Shown here piece after piece: positions 33,948 to 45,390 of a DNA stretch of 64,000 nucleotides. Numbering within the stretch: position 1 is the stretch's first letter; each line of letters starts with the position of its first letter. The DNA is from Podocnemis expansa (Eukaryota > Chordata > Testudines > Podocnemididae). The notes below the pieces were generated by a model. That model saw only the letters and a program-made list of their open reading frames with translations. It did not search any database and had not been told where the DNA came from. The stretch spans positions 19,064,366 to 19,128,365 of the forward strand of contig ML682028.1 of NCBI GenBank assembly GCA_007922195.1, in the 5' to 3' direction. The position numbers were made by a program, and so were the translations under genes.

Positions 33948-34255
33948 AGTACTTTGCCCAACCTGTGGAACTCATTGCCTTCGGATGCTGTGAAGACCAA
34001 AACTTAATGAGGATCAAGAAAAAAAGAAGATAAATTCATGAGGAATAGGCCCATCAATAGTGATTAGCCAAGATGATCAGGGATGCAATCCTATGCTTTG
34101 GGTGTCCCTAGGTTCTGACTGCTAGAAGCCGGAAGCTGGTGACAGGAGGCATCACACAACAATTGCCTGGTCTGTTCATTCCCTCTTTAGCACCTGGTAT
34201 TGACCAAAGTTAGAAGTCAGCATAGTGGGTTAGGTGAACCATTGTTTCAATGCAT
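33948..34255 (+). mobile_element. CR1 LINE 3' end
   Basis: 'cccaacctgtggaactcatt', 'gaagataaattcatgaggaa', 'taggcccatcaatagtgatt' and 'ctgactgctagaagccggaa', 'ttcattccctctttagcacc' then 'gcatagtgggttaggtgaac' follow the long-form CR1 3' region on the plus strand. About 300 bp, 5'-truncated and diverged. Confidence 0.8.
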
Positions 34256-34284
34256 GTGCGGTGTGTTCGCGTGCATGCACACAT

Positions 34285-34645
34285 AGAGATTGTGATTTCC
34301 CCAAGGTCACATAGAGAGTTTATAGAAGAACCAAGTTCCAAAGGGGCAGCTGTGTTAGTCTAGTTCAGCAAAACAAACAAGGAGTCTTGTGGCACTTAGA
34401 CTAACAAATTTATTTATTGCATGATCTTTCATGGGAGGAAATCCCAATTTGTCAGACAGTTAGAAGATGTAAGCTCCCCCATCTTCTATGTCTGATGAAG
34501 TAGGATTTCTCCCATGAAAGCTCATACAATGAATTTGTTAGTCTTTAAGTGTCACAGGACTCCTTATTTTATAGAAGAACTAGGAATTGAACCCAGGTTG
34601 TCTGAGTCCCCACATAGTGCTCTAGGTACGTTCTATTTCAGTTGG
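34285..34645 (-). repeat. MIR-like SINE split by a later insertion
   Basis: 'ccccaaggtcacatagagag' before and 'ggaattgaacccaggttgtc', 'tgagtccccacatagtgctc' after the palindromic element are contiguous parts of one inverted SINE. The element at 34332-34567 interrupts it, so the SINE is older. Confidence 0.75.
34319..34580. mobile_element. Palindromic retroelement-like copy with 13-bp TSD
   Basis: Element 34332-34567 sits between direct repeats 'tttatagaagaac' (34319-34331, 34568-34580), inside a SINE. The left arm runs 'caagttccaaaggggcagct'...'actaacaaatttatttattg' and the right arm is its inverse. The right arm holds CTGATGA (34492-34498) and GAAA (34516-34519) around a short hairpin; the left arm again has CTGACAA. 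The 13-bp duplication is the longest in the window. Confidence 0.88.
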
Positions 34646-34907
34646 CTGAGGTGAATCTGATTCAGTTCTTGGCTGACTCTGAATTCTCCTGAAGTCCAGG
34701 ACGATGTTGCTTCCTGACTTTATCTATGATTCCAAATGTCTGGAGTGGTCAAAGCTAATTGTTACCAAAAATGTAACTAGGGACCTTTGACCAGAGCAAT
34801 AGCACGCATCTAGAGTCATCACTCAGTCTCTGCAATTCGTCCTTTTGCCTCCCAGTGCAGCTAAAACATGTGAGTGTCCTGCTAACTTCTCACCTCACTG
34901 TACTTTA

Positions 34908-35095
34908 TAACCATAGATTCATAGAAATGTAAGGCTGGGTCATCAAGACCAGACTCCTGTATCAAGACAAGACCAAGTGAACTTAGACCATCCTTGACTG
35001 GTGTTTGTCCAGCCTGTTCTTAAAAGAAAACACGAGTGATGGGGATTCTCTAGACTAGCTTGGATGCCTGTTCTCATCATGGCCAGCCCTGACTC
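34908..35095 (-). mobile_element. CR1 LINE 3' end
   Basis: 'accatagattcatagaaatg' is the inverted ATTCTATG-type end. It is followed by 'ggtcatcaagaccagactcc', 'ccatccttgactggtgtttg', 'tccagcctgttcttaaaaga' and 'gatggggattctctagacta', the antisense of the CR1 3' region. Confidence 0.85.
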
Positions 35096-35584
35096 TACCA
35101 TTGCTGATGGCCTTTCCATCTCACTATACAAACAGCTGTGATAGAGCGGCCATTCACCGCTATGGTTGTTTTTTCCAGTACAGGTGACTAGAAATGACAG
35201 ACGATTTTATGGTGACTTACACAGAAGATCATTGTCTGAGAGCTGTAAAGCTGAGGAGAGGCGTAAAGGGCGGCTGCAGTGTCATGGTGAAAGATGTCAG
35301 ACATTTTGAAATGATCCTATACATTACACCCAGATATTTCCATGAGCAAAATGGGTCTAGTTCTGTCTTGATTTGGCAATGGGGTGTTATCAGATATAAA
35401 TCAGGGCAGAATTTCATCTGGGATCCTTGTTTCTTTGGTGTTTCTACTAATTCCCCACCTGCAGACATAATCTTTACGTACTCATTTCCTCAGGAGCAAA
35501 CCATTTTGATTTATTTGGTCCTGAAATGACTGACATTTTGTACTGTGGTATTCTATTGTATGTTATAATCAAATATAAAATAAA

Positions 35585-35770
35585 AATAAGTGCAAATTAA
35601 AACAAAATGTTTTGGTTGACCCAATACGTTTTTTTCCCCCAGAGTTTTCCTTTGCAGAGAATTTTTTTTGTTTTGTTTTGTTTTCAGTCTAATTCTGAAC
35701 AAAGCCAGATTTTGAAATCTTGAAATCCAGTGTGAAATGGAACATCTGTCCTCCACCCAGCCCTAGTCTT
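35585..35770. repeat. A/T-rich degenerate interspersed repeat
   Basis: 'ttaaaacaaaatgttttggt', 'gaattttttttgttttgttt' and 'gattttgaaatcttgaaatc', ending 'ctccacccagccctagtc', match the A/T-rich family described at 5.8 kb, whose end is near 'AGAGCTGG'. Confidence 0.4.
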
Positions 35771-35844
35771 TAGCTTCGTGTCAACTTCAGTCTGCGTCTT
35801 GCGTTGGCTGGGACAGACGGGAAGCTGCAAGATGGCTGTTTTCC

Positions 35845-35985
35845 GTTCCAGTGCGGGTCATTATACATTATTGTTATATTGCGCTTTTGACTAGGGACAC
35901 CAATGATAGACCAAGTGCTGAATGCAAACATAAGGAAATAATACATCATTACCCCCAAGGAATTTACAATCAGAGTATTCCAGAG
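35845..35985 (+). repeat. Ancient dispersed repeat (tail of a SINE-like family)
   Basis: 'ttatacattattgttatatt', 'gcgcttttgactagggacac' and 'caagtgctgaatgcaaacat', 'acccccaaggaatttacaat' follow the widespread sauropsid pattern 'tattatgcgcctagaggccc...tgtgctaggcgctgtacaaacac...ccccaaagagcttacaatct'. Confidence 0.45.
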
Positions 35986-36926
35986 ACCCCAAATGAACTT
36001 GCACGCCACCATTATAAGGCGCACTGTGTGCAGATGCACCAAAATGCAGAAGTATTGCTGTCCAGATGCGCCGAGAGCCTGACCCCAAGCCAATCGCTAT
36101 CAAAGAGAGTCTTTCCACTGTCCTCAGACAGTTCTGGATGAGGCTCTAAACCGTTGCAAGGACAAGAAAGTTGCTTGCCCACTACATGCAAACAACATTC
36201 CTGTTGTGTTTTCCTGGCTTAGTACCGACACAGCATTTTTATTAGATTAAGGCCCTTGGGAAAAGAAATTTGAAGGGGTGGGGAAACCCTCATTTGAGTT
36301 GCTCCAGCATCACATGCACTTTTCATCTGGCCTGGTGATGATCATCATCCTGGGGAGTAACTGACTGTAGTGATTACTCTATAGCAGCTCCATATATGAT
36401 TCTTCAGTCCTGCAGCTGTATCAGACGTACAACAAAAACAACCTCAGTTATCCTAGTTGGATGGAAAAGTGGGAGCGTGTTCCATGAGAAACAGTGGTGC
36501 CAGAACAGAGAGGTCAACGTTGCTCAGTGTTTCTTGGCAAGCGAAAGTGCCGTCATGTAGAAGCAGGTGCCTGGGGAGCCACACTGGAGGGAGGAGATGA
36601 ACTCCAAAACATGACGGGAAATAATGGCACACGGGAAGGTGACTGAGCCAGAGAAATAGAGTAGAGATGTGCTGGGAGACAGCCGACTCCCAAGCAATCC
36701 CCAAAAACCCATCGGCCACTCTCATGTGTGCTGAGGTTGTTAGCAGCCATGCAACTGTTTAACCTAATGTGAGTTGCCAGGGAGACGACAGCTGCCGTTA
36801 AAATATTTGAAGGCACCAGTGAGTTTTCTTGGCGTACTCTTGGCCATGTTTGAAGGCAAGTATGTATGTTCTAGTGCTCAAATGGACACACTTGCTGCTG
36901 ATGCCACAAATGCTTTTGGGTCAGCA
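35986..36926. other. No recognisable feature
   Basis: No supported gene. Overlapping minus-strand frames of 62-90 codons at 36.45-36.8 kb lie in three phases and show no motif. Confidence 0.4.
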
Positions 36927-37166
36927 TGTAGAATCAAACAAGCAGTCCTGTGGCACTTTTAAAGAATAACACATTTATTTATTGCATGAGTTTCATGGGA
37001 GAAAATCCCACTTCATCAGACGCTTTGAAGAAGTGGGATTTTCTCCCATGAAAGCTCATACAATAAATACATTTGTTAGTCTGTAAGTGCCACAGGACTC
37101 CTTGCTTGTTTTGCTGAACTAGACTAACACGGCTGCCCCTTTGGAACTTGGCAACGTGTAGAATCA
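36927..37166. mobile_element. Palindromic retroelement-like copy with 10-bp TSD
   Basis: Element 36937-37156 lies between 'tgtagaatca' repeats (36927-36936, 37157-37166). The left arm is shortened ('aacaagcagtcctgtggcac'). The right arm is complete to 'gctgaactagactaacacgg', 'ctgcccctttggaacttgg'. On the minus strand the left arm contains CTGATGA (37013-37019), an intact GTGGG/CCCAT stem and GAAA (36991-36994). In the right arm the CTGATGA bases are altered to 'ctttgaagaag'. Confidence 0.85.
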
Positions 37167-37552
37167 GTGTGTTTCCTTCATTCAAGCAAAGTGTTCCCTT
37201 CTGCTTTTTTCCCTGGAAGAAAAAGTGCTTCATGGCATCATCCCAGCGCTCACTAGAGACTTTACCGTAAGAAATCAGCATGCAGCAGGGTGCAGGGAAA
37301 CAGCTTCATAAAGGAACAGGCTTTGCTTGGAAAAAGTTATATTTATGGAATATGGAGAGCACCCTCAACTGTTCTTTCAGAGCAATCGTTAACCTCTTTT
37401 GATGGTAAGATGTGGTCAGGGCACAGAGTTTTGGATCTATAGTTTGCATGTTTAAAGTTTCAGGTGTTTGGATGATAGATGGATGTGTTGGATTTTATTG
37501 CAGAGAGTCTTAATTTGCAGTAACAGAGGTTTAAGTTAGAGAATTATAAGGC

Positions 37553-37737
37553 TAGTTAAGCAGCGGAACAGATTCCCAAGGGCACTTATGGAGTGTCTGT
37601 CATGGGAGGCCTTAAAGAACAAGTTAGACGAGTACCTGTAAGGTGTGGTCTAGATAATACGTAGTCCTCATGCTGATGCAGGGGACTGGGTCAGAGGTCC
37701 TTTTGAACTCCCTTCTAGATTCTCAGAAATGTTGGAC
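37553..37737 (+). mobile_element. CR1 LINE 3' end
   Basis: 'cggaacagattcccaagggc', 'ggccttaaagaacaagttag', 'acgagtacctgtaaggtgtg', 'gatgcaggggactgggtcag' and 'aactcccttctagattctca' reproduce the CR1 3' region in order on the plus strand. Confidence 0.85.
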
Positions 37738-39042
37738 TGGTAAGGTGTACCCAAATCTCTAAAGGCCTGGACTGGTGTGTGGTGGAAAGCAACTGAGAGG
37801 GTTGTGAACCTGGACAAAAAGAAGCTATTTGTACTACCCCGGAGCAATGCAGACAGGCTCGCTCCATTGCCCAAACTGCCGTGGCCCCATGTAATGACCT
37901 ATAATGCAGCTTTGATGAGTTTCACATTTTGCTCCGAGAAATCTGCAGCTTTTCATTGTCACTCTCAAGAACTGGAGCCGCTCTGAAGTGCAGTGATACA
38001 CGGAAAATGGAATATTTTGCTTATTAAAGTAAGCTGGAGTCCCATTTTAGGGGCTGGCAACCAAAGCTCCAAGAGCTGGAGAGCTTCATGTCGCCCCCTT
38101 CCAAAAGAAACCTCGGTGCGTGCCAGTTCTTTTATTGATATTGTTAAAATAAGTTGAGTCCATTAGAAGGTATTATTGAGACAGCAGAACTTAAAATATA
38201 TCATTTTTATGTTATTAGGCCTTTCTAAGTGAGGTGTCTACTGCAACCAGATAAGCTGTCCCATGCCTGGATTGCATGCTGGAACTTACTGGAAGCTTTT
38301 TGCCACAAAAATTTGAGGGAACAGATTATTTTCAAGAAAATAAATGGGAGAAAGAAGAAAATAATATCAAAATACATAACCTCAAACCACAATGGAGAAA
38401 TTTCCTGACACAAATTCAGTGTCTCATGACCACCTGATTATTTCTGCTTAGATTAGGGGTTTTAGCTGATGCCCTGGGGGAATCTCAGCTAGCTGGAAAG
38501 GGTTTGGGGGAGTCAGCTGCACCTGGAATTTTGGATTCTGGAGTCCATCTCCCCCTCCTGCATTCCTCTCTCCCTTTTTTTTTCTTTCTTTTTTTTTCTT
38601 TTGCAAGAAAGAGAGCAAGGGAAATCCTGAAGGAGTCCAGACATTTTGAGAAAGTGTAAAGTAGTTGACTGTTCCACAATGTTTAATGTTTCTTGATTTG
38701 AATCATGACATGACCAAATACTGAAGCCTGGGAAAGGCCGTTGGTGTAGTTTGGGAATTTTCTACAGGACGAAGCAATTAAAATCAGAATAGCCAGCTAT
38801 GTACTAAGACAAAGGGAAGAGATAGAGATCATAGTTAGCACATTTGTCCAGAGAATGATTGAATTGAAAGATGTTAGGATACTCACTAGGGGTTATGTCC
38901 AACAGGATCTTTTCAGTAAAGAAAATACAAGAGTTAAGCTTTCAAAGTTAGGTGTGCACAGGTAGAGACATGTACAGATGTAGCAGACTCTTGTGGCAAA
39001 TGTATGTCCAGTTTGACACTGAAGTGGTATAGTTAGACACAT
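37738..39042. other. No recognisable feature
   Basis: No supported gene or repeat; a T-rich (CTTT)-like tract at 38575-38602 only. Confidence 0.4.
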
Positions 39043-39195
39043 ACTTGAGATGAAACGAACAAGGAGTCCAGTGGTACATTTTAAAGACTAACAAATTTAT
39101 TTATTGCATTTGTTAGTCTTTAAAAGTGCCGCAGGACTCCTTGTTTGTTTTGCAGAACTAGGCTAACATGGCTACCCCGTTGATAATTGAGGTGT
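39043..39195. mobile_element. Minimal palindromic copy of the same family
   Basis: Arms 'gaacaaggagtccagtggta', 'agactaacaaatttatttat' and 'tgcatttgttagtctttaaa', 'agtgccgcaggactccttgt' meet almost directly, so the hammerhead-like centre is absent. The right end is 'ggctaacatggctaccccgt'. Flanks 'ttgagatg' and 'ttgaggtg' may be a degraded target duplication. Confidence 0.7.
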
Positions 39196-39769
39196 GCATG
39201 CATACTGATTGTTTGTGTCCCTGATAGATATGCATGAATTTATGGATGCAGTTTTACATACCTAATTTTGAAAATGTGGCCTGTGGGTATTTGAATGGGT
39301 GCAGAAAAGAGAGGAGTGTATACCTCTGAACCAGAAAGGCAGAAGAAAAAGCTGGCTGTTAGGTTAACAGAGGGAGAAGCGCTCCTACTCACGCACAGCC
39401 CTAGTTTAGGTTAAGAACAGGGTGAAAGACTGGTTAATTGAGTAGTGATGCAACAGAGAAATATAGTTATACTGTCCAAAAGCTACTGGAATGCAGCATG
39501 AAATACAGTAAAAGGATTTGGGCATGGAATTTAAGATGAAACTAATCTGATCCAAAAGCTGCTAAACACATGTAAATGGAAATTGTGATTATCCCATTCC
39601 AGGGTCCAATCCAGACCAGTGTGGGGTTGTGTCGGCACCTGCCCCACAGTCCTGGTCTGGCAGTTCTGATCCTAGCAGCCTGTCAGCAAGGCCATCCACG
39701 CTCTGGTTCCCAGCAGCCTTGGTGCTCCTTGCAAATCCCAAAACACTCCCAGGGCTCAAATGAGACTAT

Positions 39770-39848
39770 GGCTGTTGTGCTAGGTGCAGTATATGAATAT
39801 GAAGAGAAACAATTCTTATCCCAAAGAACTTCTCATCTGAATACCCAG
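39770..39848 (+). repeat. Ancient dispersed repeat fragment
   Basis: 'ttgtgctaggtgcagtatat' and 'tatcccaaagaacttctcat' match the 'GTGCTAGGCGCTGTACAAACAC...CCCAAAGAGCTTACAATC' repeat seen at 35.85 kb. Confidence 0.5.
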
Positions 39849-39857
39849 GATGGTCAG

Positions 39858-40032
39858 AGATCCATCCCCATGCTCTGACTGCAGGAAGCTGGGACCAGAC
39901 AACTGGATGGATCACTTGATGATTGCCTCTTCTGTTAATTGCCCCTGAAGCACCTGGCATCAATCACTGTTCGAATCTAGAGCACCAGACTAGACGGACC
40001 ATTGGTCTGACTCAGTATGGCCATTCTTTTGG
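39858..40032 (+). mobile_element. CR1 LINE 3' end
   Basis: 'actgcaggaagctgggacca', 'gatggatcacttgatgattg', 'cccctgaagcacctggcatc' and 'gactagacggaccattggtc', 'tgactcagtatggccattct' are a well-preserved CR1 3' end on the plus strand. Confidence 0.88.
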
Positions 40033-40990
40033 GGAAATGGAGGCACAGAAGGGTGGTGTGACAGGTTACTCTGAAACAGCAGGTCAGCAGCATAGTGTAA
40101 TACAGATTCGATGTGGCAGTAAAGTCTTCTAGTCTTCAGGCCTGTCCTCCTTCCCTCACTCTTGACTTCTGCGTCCTACAGCTGATGCTGCCATGGAGAA
40201 GGGGTCATCTTCCCTCGCCCACAGCTACTGTGAGCTCATGCCTGTTTAGTATCTGTAACTTCTAGACTTGAATATTCCTGACACCAGACAGAGGGCTCAG
40301 TCTTGAGAAATATTAAAATAAATATTGTTGGCAATGCCCAACTGTTTTAAGTGAAATAGAAAGTGGTGGTTTATAGCTGTAAATAAATGGCTTGGGGAAC
40401 TTTTTGGACCACTTATGTATGCCAAGGTCAAGGAAGTTGTTAATGTAAATGAAAAACAATGAGCATGTATCCTTTAAATCCCTGCTTGTCTATAAAGGTC
40501 TATATTTCCACAGAAAGGGCTCATTGATGGTCAGCATTTTTTTCTCAGACCACGTTAGACCTGCGTTGATGCTTTCACTCCCTACAGCTTGCCTACAGCA
40601 TTGAACGGCTATGAAAAGGATGCCCTGAGCATAGGCAGAGCCACCGGCTGCTGGCTCTCTGCTGGGAGATCAGGTCCTTGAGCGGACTTAATGAATTAGC
40701 AGAGCCCCCAAGCCAGTGTCTCGCTTTGCCAGGTGTGTGGGTGGCTGAATCACAAAGAGCCACCACAAAGCGTCCCCATGAACGGAGCCAGAAGGGAGTT
40801 GCTCTTTTGCCACATGAAGAACGGCTGTATTCTGTGGGTCTCAGCAGGAAGCTGTTCTTGGCGTAGCACACTGCTCTACTTTACAGCTGAGAGAAAAATG
40901 AAAAGTGGGACTGAAAATGCAGCAATCCCTGGGGCTATTTAATTAACTACAAGGCAGAGTGAGTGTTGCTGGTGAATGGCGTGAACCAGA
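40033..40990. other. No recognisable feature
   Basis: No supported gene. Frames at 40.6-40.94 kb overlap on both strands without motifs. Confidence 0.4.
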
Positions 40991-40992
40991 TG

Positions 40993-41272
40993 CTATGTCT
41001 ACACTACTTTGCAGTTCAGATGACCCGGATGTGTGAATTCAGTGCATACAAAAGTGCTACACTGGAACTCCCCCATGTGGACGCTGTGGGTGCAAACTAA
41101 ATGGCTCCTATTTCATGTTAATGTAATCTTGTGCAAAAAGGTTTACATCAAAGCAAACTAGGAACCTTTTAGTCTACACCCACAGCGTCCACTTGAAGGA
41201 GTTACAGCACACCACCTCAGCGCATGCTGCTGTTCGCACTCCTGTAGTTTTTTCAGTGTGTAGACAAGCCCG
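40993..41272. mobile_element. Palindromic MITE with GTCTACAC termini
   Basis: Left end 'gctatgtctacactactttg', right end 'cagtgtgtagacaagcccg'. Internally two 35-nt arms (41067-41101 and 41168-41202) are inverted copies centred on 'gtggacgctgtgggtg' / 'cacccacagcgtccac'. About 280 bp, no coding capacity. Confidence 0.75.
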
Positions 41273-43138
41273 GAATCTGCAGATTCTCAAACAAAATCAG
41301 ATTGGTATGGCCTGCAAGCTTTCAAGTGGAGAGAAAATGGTTCCCAAAGAAGAGTGCTTGTTTTATTCCTGTCCAAAGTGTCAAGGGCAAACCATGCAAT
41401 AATGAGAGAGTCCTTCTGAGAGATTCCAAAAAGAAAAGATTCATTCCCTGAATGTTTTTAGGGCCTTGCAGCGTGCATAGTCTTGTAATTTACCAGGTGG
41501 GAAGGCAGCTTTTCTGTTTGTCATAGCAGAGTCATGGCCCACGGATATGCATTAGTGAGGGAATTATTATGTGCACTTAAAGGAAAGAGTGGCTTGGCCC
41601 AACATTGAGTTTGCTGTGGGAATTAGGTAGCCATTTCCCTCTGATGTTCTGCTGACTGATATTTGCACCTTTGAAAAATCTCCCCTTATGCTAGAGACCT
41701 TCTGTCCTCCTTGAGTGACTGTAAAGTCACTTGGGTGTAATCTTCCAGACACGTCCTGCTCTCATTCTCCTTGGCCACAGGGGACTGTTTGCCATGGCTG
41801 CCCAGGGCCTTCATTTAGCAGAACCTGTACAGTTCAGTTATGAGTCTGTGCATGGGTGGGAGGATCTGGGCAGCTGGCTGTCAAGTGTATACACCCTTAT
41901 GTTTTCCAGAGCCAGCCAGATGGAGGGTTCCTTGTGCCCACAAGGCCCACTTTTCAGCAGGAATTGCCAGGTCCATCCTCTCCCTTATAGCTCCACCAGT
42001 CTTTTGCTGCAAGTACAAGGCATGCAAGTGATGGGAGCCCATTTCAGCCTACAGGCTAGGATAATGGCATGGGAAGAGGGAAAGTTTCCTTCTTCCCAGC
42101 CCTTCAACTGCAAAGAAGCCCTTCCAAACACAAACTGACTGATGGTGCTACACATTGTGGCCAGGGTTTTGGCCTCACTTATTTCTCACTGAAACGTGCT
42201 CTGTTTGAAAGTGGGGAAAAAAATTTCCCCTGCCTGTCAAGACTTAAAACTCCTCTTTGGGATGCGAAAATCAACCTGGATCTTCCCATCTCTGCCATCA
42301 TCTACAGTCTCTGCCATCAGACCGGATGTGGTCTTTGCCATCAGACCTGTGATGACAATTCAACTGCTGATGCAAAAACCGGAGCAGAGTCCGGCTTGCT
42401 GTCTCACAGATGCGTTGGTAGACACGCATGAAGGTAAGAGGAATGAGAAGTCGTGACTCTCATGGGTCTTTCTCTGCAACTTTTCTGTAAACAAACTAAT
42501 CTTCACTTTATTTTAGTTAATTCCTCTAACTCAGTAGCACAAGAATAACAAAGAAGCAAGGCAGGCCCTGTTGTCTTGTTCTGTATTTTGTACTGCAGCT
42601 AATCTAGTGAGGCCCTGGGCCGTGATGGGGGCTGGTTGAGGAAACAATGCAAACTGTAGTATGTGCTGCTGTGTCAGCATTTTAAAAAATGTTTTATTTT
42701 ATAATGATAAAATTGCTAGATTAATTGTGGAGGGTAGGGAAATAAATTGATCCTGGCTTTGAGGTGAGCATTTGCGCCAGTTCAGAAAGATGCTTTCCCC
42801 CGGTTTAAGGCAGAATGGCACGCACTGGGCTAAATTTCCTGGAATAAGGAGGTGTGGATCCATTGGCTTCAGAGGGGCTGGCGTTGCTGATATCAAGGCC
42901 ATTCCCTGATTATTATGGGAGAGGTGAGCAAGTAATTGCCTGCATGTTTTTGGAGCAGGTGCTCATTACCCGAGTTATATCCTGGAAAGGGAGCTAAGCT
43001 TGGCCAAATTGGGAGAAAGAGAGAAAGACAGTGTAGACACGAATCTTAATAATGTCCTCAAAACACAAGGTGGCTCTGAAGCATGCCATGGGCAGTTGAG
43101 AGACAGCTACTTCAGTACCTCTCTTGCAACTACCATGT
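41273..43138. other. No gene; short degenerate triplication
   Basis: At 42290-42350 the phrase 'tctctgccatca' occurs three times ('tctctgccatcatctaca', 'gtctctgccatcagaccgga', 'gtctttgccatcagacctgt'). A GAAG/GTAAGA donor-like site follows at about 42433, but no matching acceptor or conserved frame supports an exon. The frames at 41.7-42.5 kb overlap in several phases. Confidence 0.4.
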
Positions 43139-43423
43139 CTGAGAGCTTGTCCACACAGGACCACTCAGAAAGATGAGCCCGAATTATTTTTTAATGTAGA
43201 TGAGTTAAACTGCATTCAACACCTTTCTCGATAATCTTATTCAGAATTAAAAGGACCTTAATTTAATTTAGTTTAGTTTAAGTTGGAAGTGATTTAAGTT
43301 AAATGAAATTGATGCTGCTTCAGTTCTGAATAAGAGCATCCAGTGGGGGGTTTCATGCAGTATAAGTAATCCATTTTAAATTCTCACTTTCTTCAAGGTT
43401 GCAGTGTAAACAAGCCCTTAGTG
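43139..43423. mobile_element. MITE with AGGGCTTGT-type termini
   Basis: Left 'ctgagagcttgtccacacag', right 'gcagtgtaaacaagccctta'. Inside, 'cttattcagaattaaa' is mirrored by 'cagttctgaataag'. The flanking 'tgt' on both sides is compatible with a 3-bp target duplication but is too short to prove it. Confidence 0.65.
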
Positions 43424-43479
43424 TAGGATGTTGCTGGACAAGAAAGCCGTCTCCTGCCAGCTCACCCTGTGTAAGCTAC

Positions 43480-43572
43480 ATAGGAAGTTCCTTAGTGGAT
43501 TGGACCAGTGGTCTGTGTAGTTCAGTACCAGAAACTTCAGAGAAAGGGACAATGCCATTTAATGTCAGGCAA
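43480..43572 (-). mobile_element. CR1 LINE 3' end fragment
   Basis: 'ggattggaccagtggtctgt', 'gtagttcagtaccagaaact' and 'tcagagaaagggacaatgcc' are the antisense of the 'GGGCTGGATGGACCATTGGTCTGACCCAGTA' CR1 end. Confidence 0.6.
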
Positions 43573-43732
43573 TTTTGGCATAACCTCTCCTACCCTCCCC
43601 ACTCCCCTGGAAAGTTTTGTTTTGTTTTTTGTCCTGACCTCTATTTAGGCAGTTATCTAAGGTATTTATACAGCCTCCATCACTGTTGCAACTGAGCAAC
43701 TCACACTATGTACCTGTCCTTGCAGGAGTCCT

Positions 43733-43868
43733 GTGAGAGAAGGCATATATAGGTGGGGAAACTGAGGCACATAGTATCTAAGGGACTTGTTCATGTCACA
43801 GGGAGTATATAATGGAGCAGGAAGTAGGACAAGCACACTAATGGCTAGACCCATCCTTTGCCCCAACA
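43733..43868 (-). repeat. MIR-like SINE
   Basis: 'taggtggggaaactgaggca', 'agggacttgttcatgtcaca' and 'atggagcaggaagtaggaca' with 'ctaatggctagacccatcct' give the inverted tail, CORE and head. Confidence 0.65.
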
Positions 43869-45205
43869 CAAGTGCATTTTCAATTTCTTCAAAATTTCTC
43901 TGTTTTTTATAACTTTGAATATCCTCAGTCCATGTGCACGTCCAAGGCGTTGCTGAATTCTGCTGTGCTGCTACGTGGTCTTAGTGATCTGTTTGAGACA
44001 GTGAGCTCCATGGATTATAACTGTGCAGTGGGTGAAAATTAGCAAAAAATTGCATGCTCCCGTGAAAATGATGCATCTTCCACAGTTTGCCTTGTCAATA
44101 GAGGGGACAGACACCACCTTGAACTTTACTGGTTAAATAAAGAAGGGCCAGCAGAAAATGAGAGTGGTGCCTCTGTTACTATTTTCCTTTCTCCATTAGT
44201 GTGTGGTCTAAGCTCCTCATCTTTCACATTACAGCTTTATTTTGTTTCCTTTTTACTCTGATTCTACAGGAAAGTTTGTTTCTCCTCCCAGATGAACCAG
44301 TTTGTAAATGGAGAAAAATTAAGAGGTTTTTAAAGCATACTGCATTTTCTCCTTCTCCTTTGCCAATTGGGTCCCTTAGCATTGTTGCTGCTACATATTT
44401 TTGAGATGCAGTGAGGTTTCTGTTGCTCTTTGAGGTTTGCTGTTCTTTGCTTGAATTTCAACGAGCTCTTCGGCATAAATGCACACACACACACACGGAT
44501 TTAATTGTAAAAAGCGCCAATGCTAAGATGAATTGTCTCTGGTTCTGGTTTGTTTATATCCTCAACACTCTTTGGGGAAAAAGCATCCACTCTCATTTGG
44601 CACAATCCACTTTAGATAAGACTAGATGTGTTTTGTCTCTGAACTGTAACAGACAACACTTTTGTTTTTAGTTGCATTTTATGTATTTACCAAATGTAAT
44701 AAATAAAAGACAAAGCACTTCAGCATGGAATTCACATTTTTTCCTGAAGTTACTGATCCAGCTGTTTTGTTATCAGCTGTTTTGTCCCTGATAATCAGGG
44801 TTCCAGATGTGCTTAGAATTAATGTCAGCTGTATTAGTGAAAGGCTGGCTTATTTTTGCATTTAAACCTCCTCCTAGCTGTGAAAGTAGCGATGGTGAAA
44901 AGCACCTGGCATCACAGCTTCAGACCATCTGTTCTTCCAGGGCATTGGGACCAGTGGGTCAACTGCAGGGTAAGCATCTAGCACAGGCTGCCTCTTGTCA
45001 AAATGCCTCCATCTTGTCCTGGAGGGATCCGTGGTCTTTCTGTGGGATTGCCAACAAGAGGGCCAGTCTGTAGTGGTGATATGAATTTTGTGGGCACTGG
45101 ACTAAGCTCTCCCTGTTCATTGCACATAACCCAGCAAACATCACTTGGGTAGCAACTACACATACTTTCCATGCTGGGTCACATATGAGAGACAGTGGGG
45201 CCTGT
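43869..45205. other. No recognisable feature
   Basis: No supported gene or repeat; only a short CA run at about 44480-44497. Confidence 0.4.
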
Positions 45206-45207
45206 GG

Positions 45208-45390
45208 GAAAGAACTGGCCGTACCAGAGTTTTAATTCCACGAGTTACACTTCTGCTCTGTGTGTCTTTGAAGTAAATGGCTTAGCACAACTGTACATAG
45301 TTCTCCAGCTCTAAAATGAGGACAATAAGGCAATGTCACCAGAAGGTCACAAGAATTAGTTTGTCAGAAAAGTGCTTTAAAGATGTAAAT
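45208..45390 (+). repeat. Diverged MIR-like SINE
   Basis: 'accagagttttaattccacg', 'agttctccagctctaaaatg', 'aggacaataaggcaatgtca' and 'agtgctttaaagatgtaaat' preserve the CORE, tail and final 'GTAAAGCGCTTTGAGAT' block. A second scrap lies at about 45840-45912. Confidence 0.5.

Noticed and set aside
41731..42456. Overlapping 135-, 120- and 86-codon plus-strand frames with a downstream GTAAGA
   Set aside because: The frames overlap in different phases, no domain is visible and no acceptor fits.
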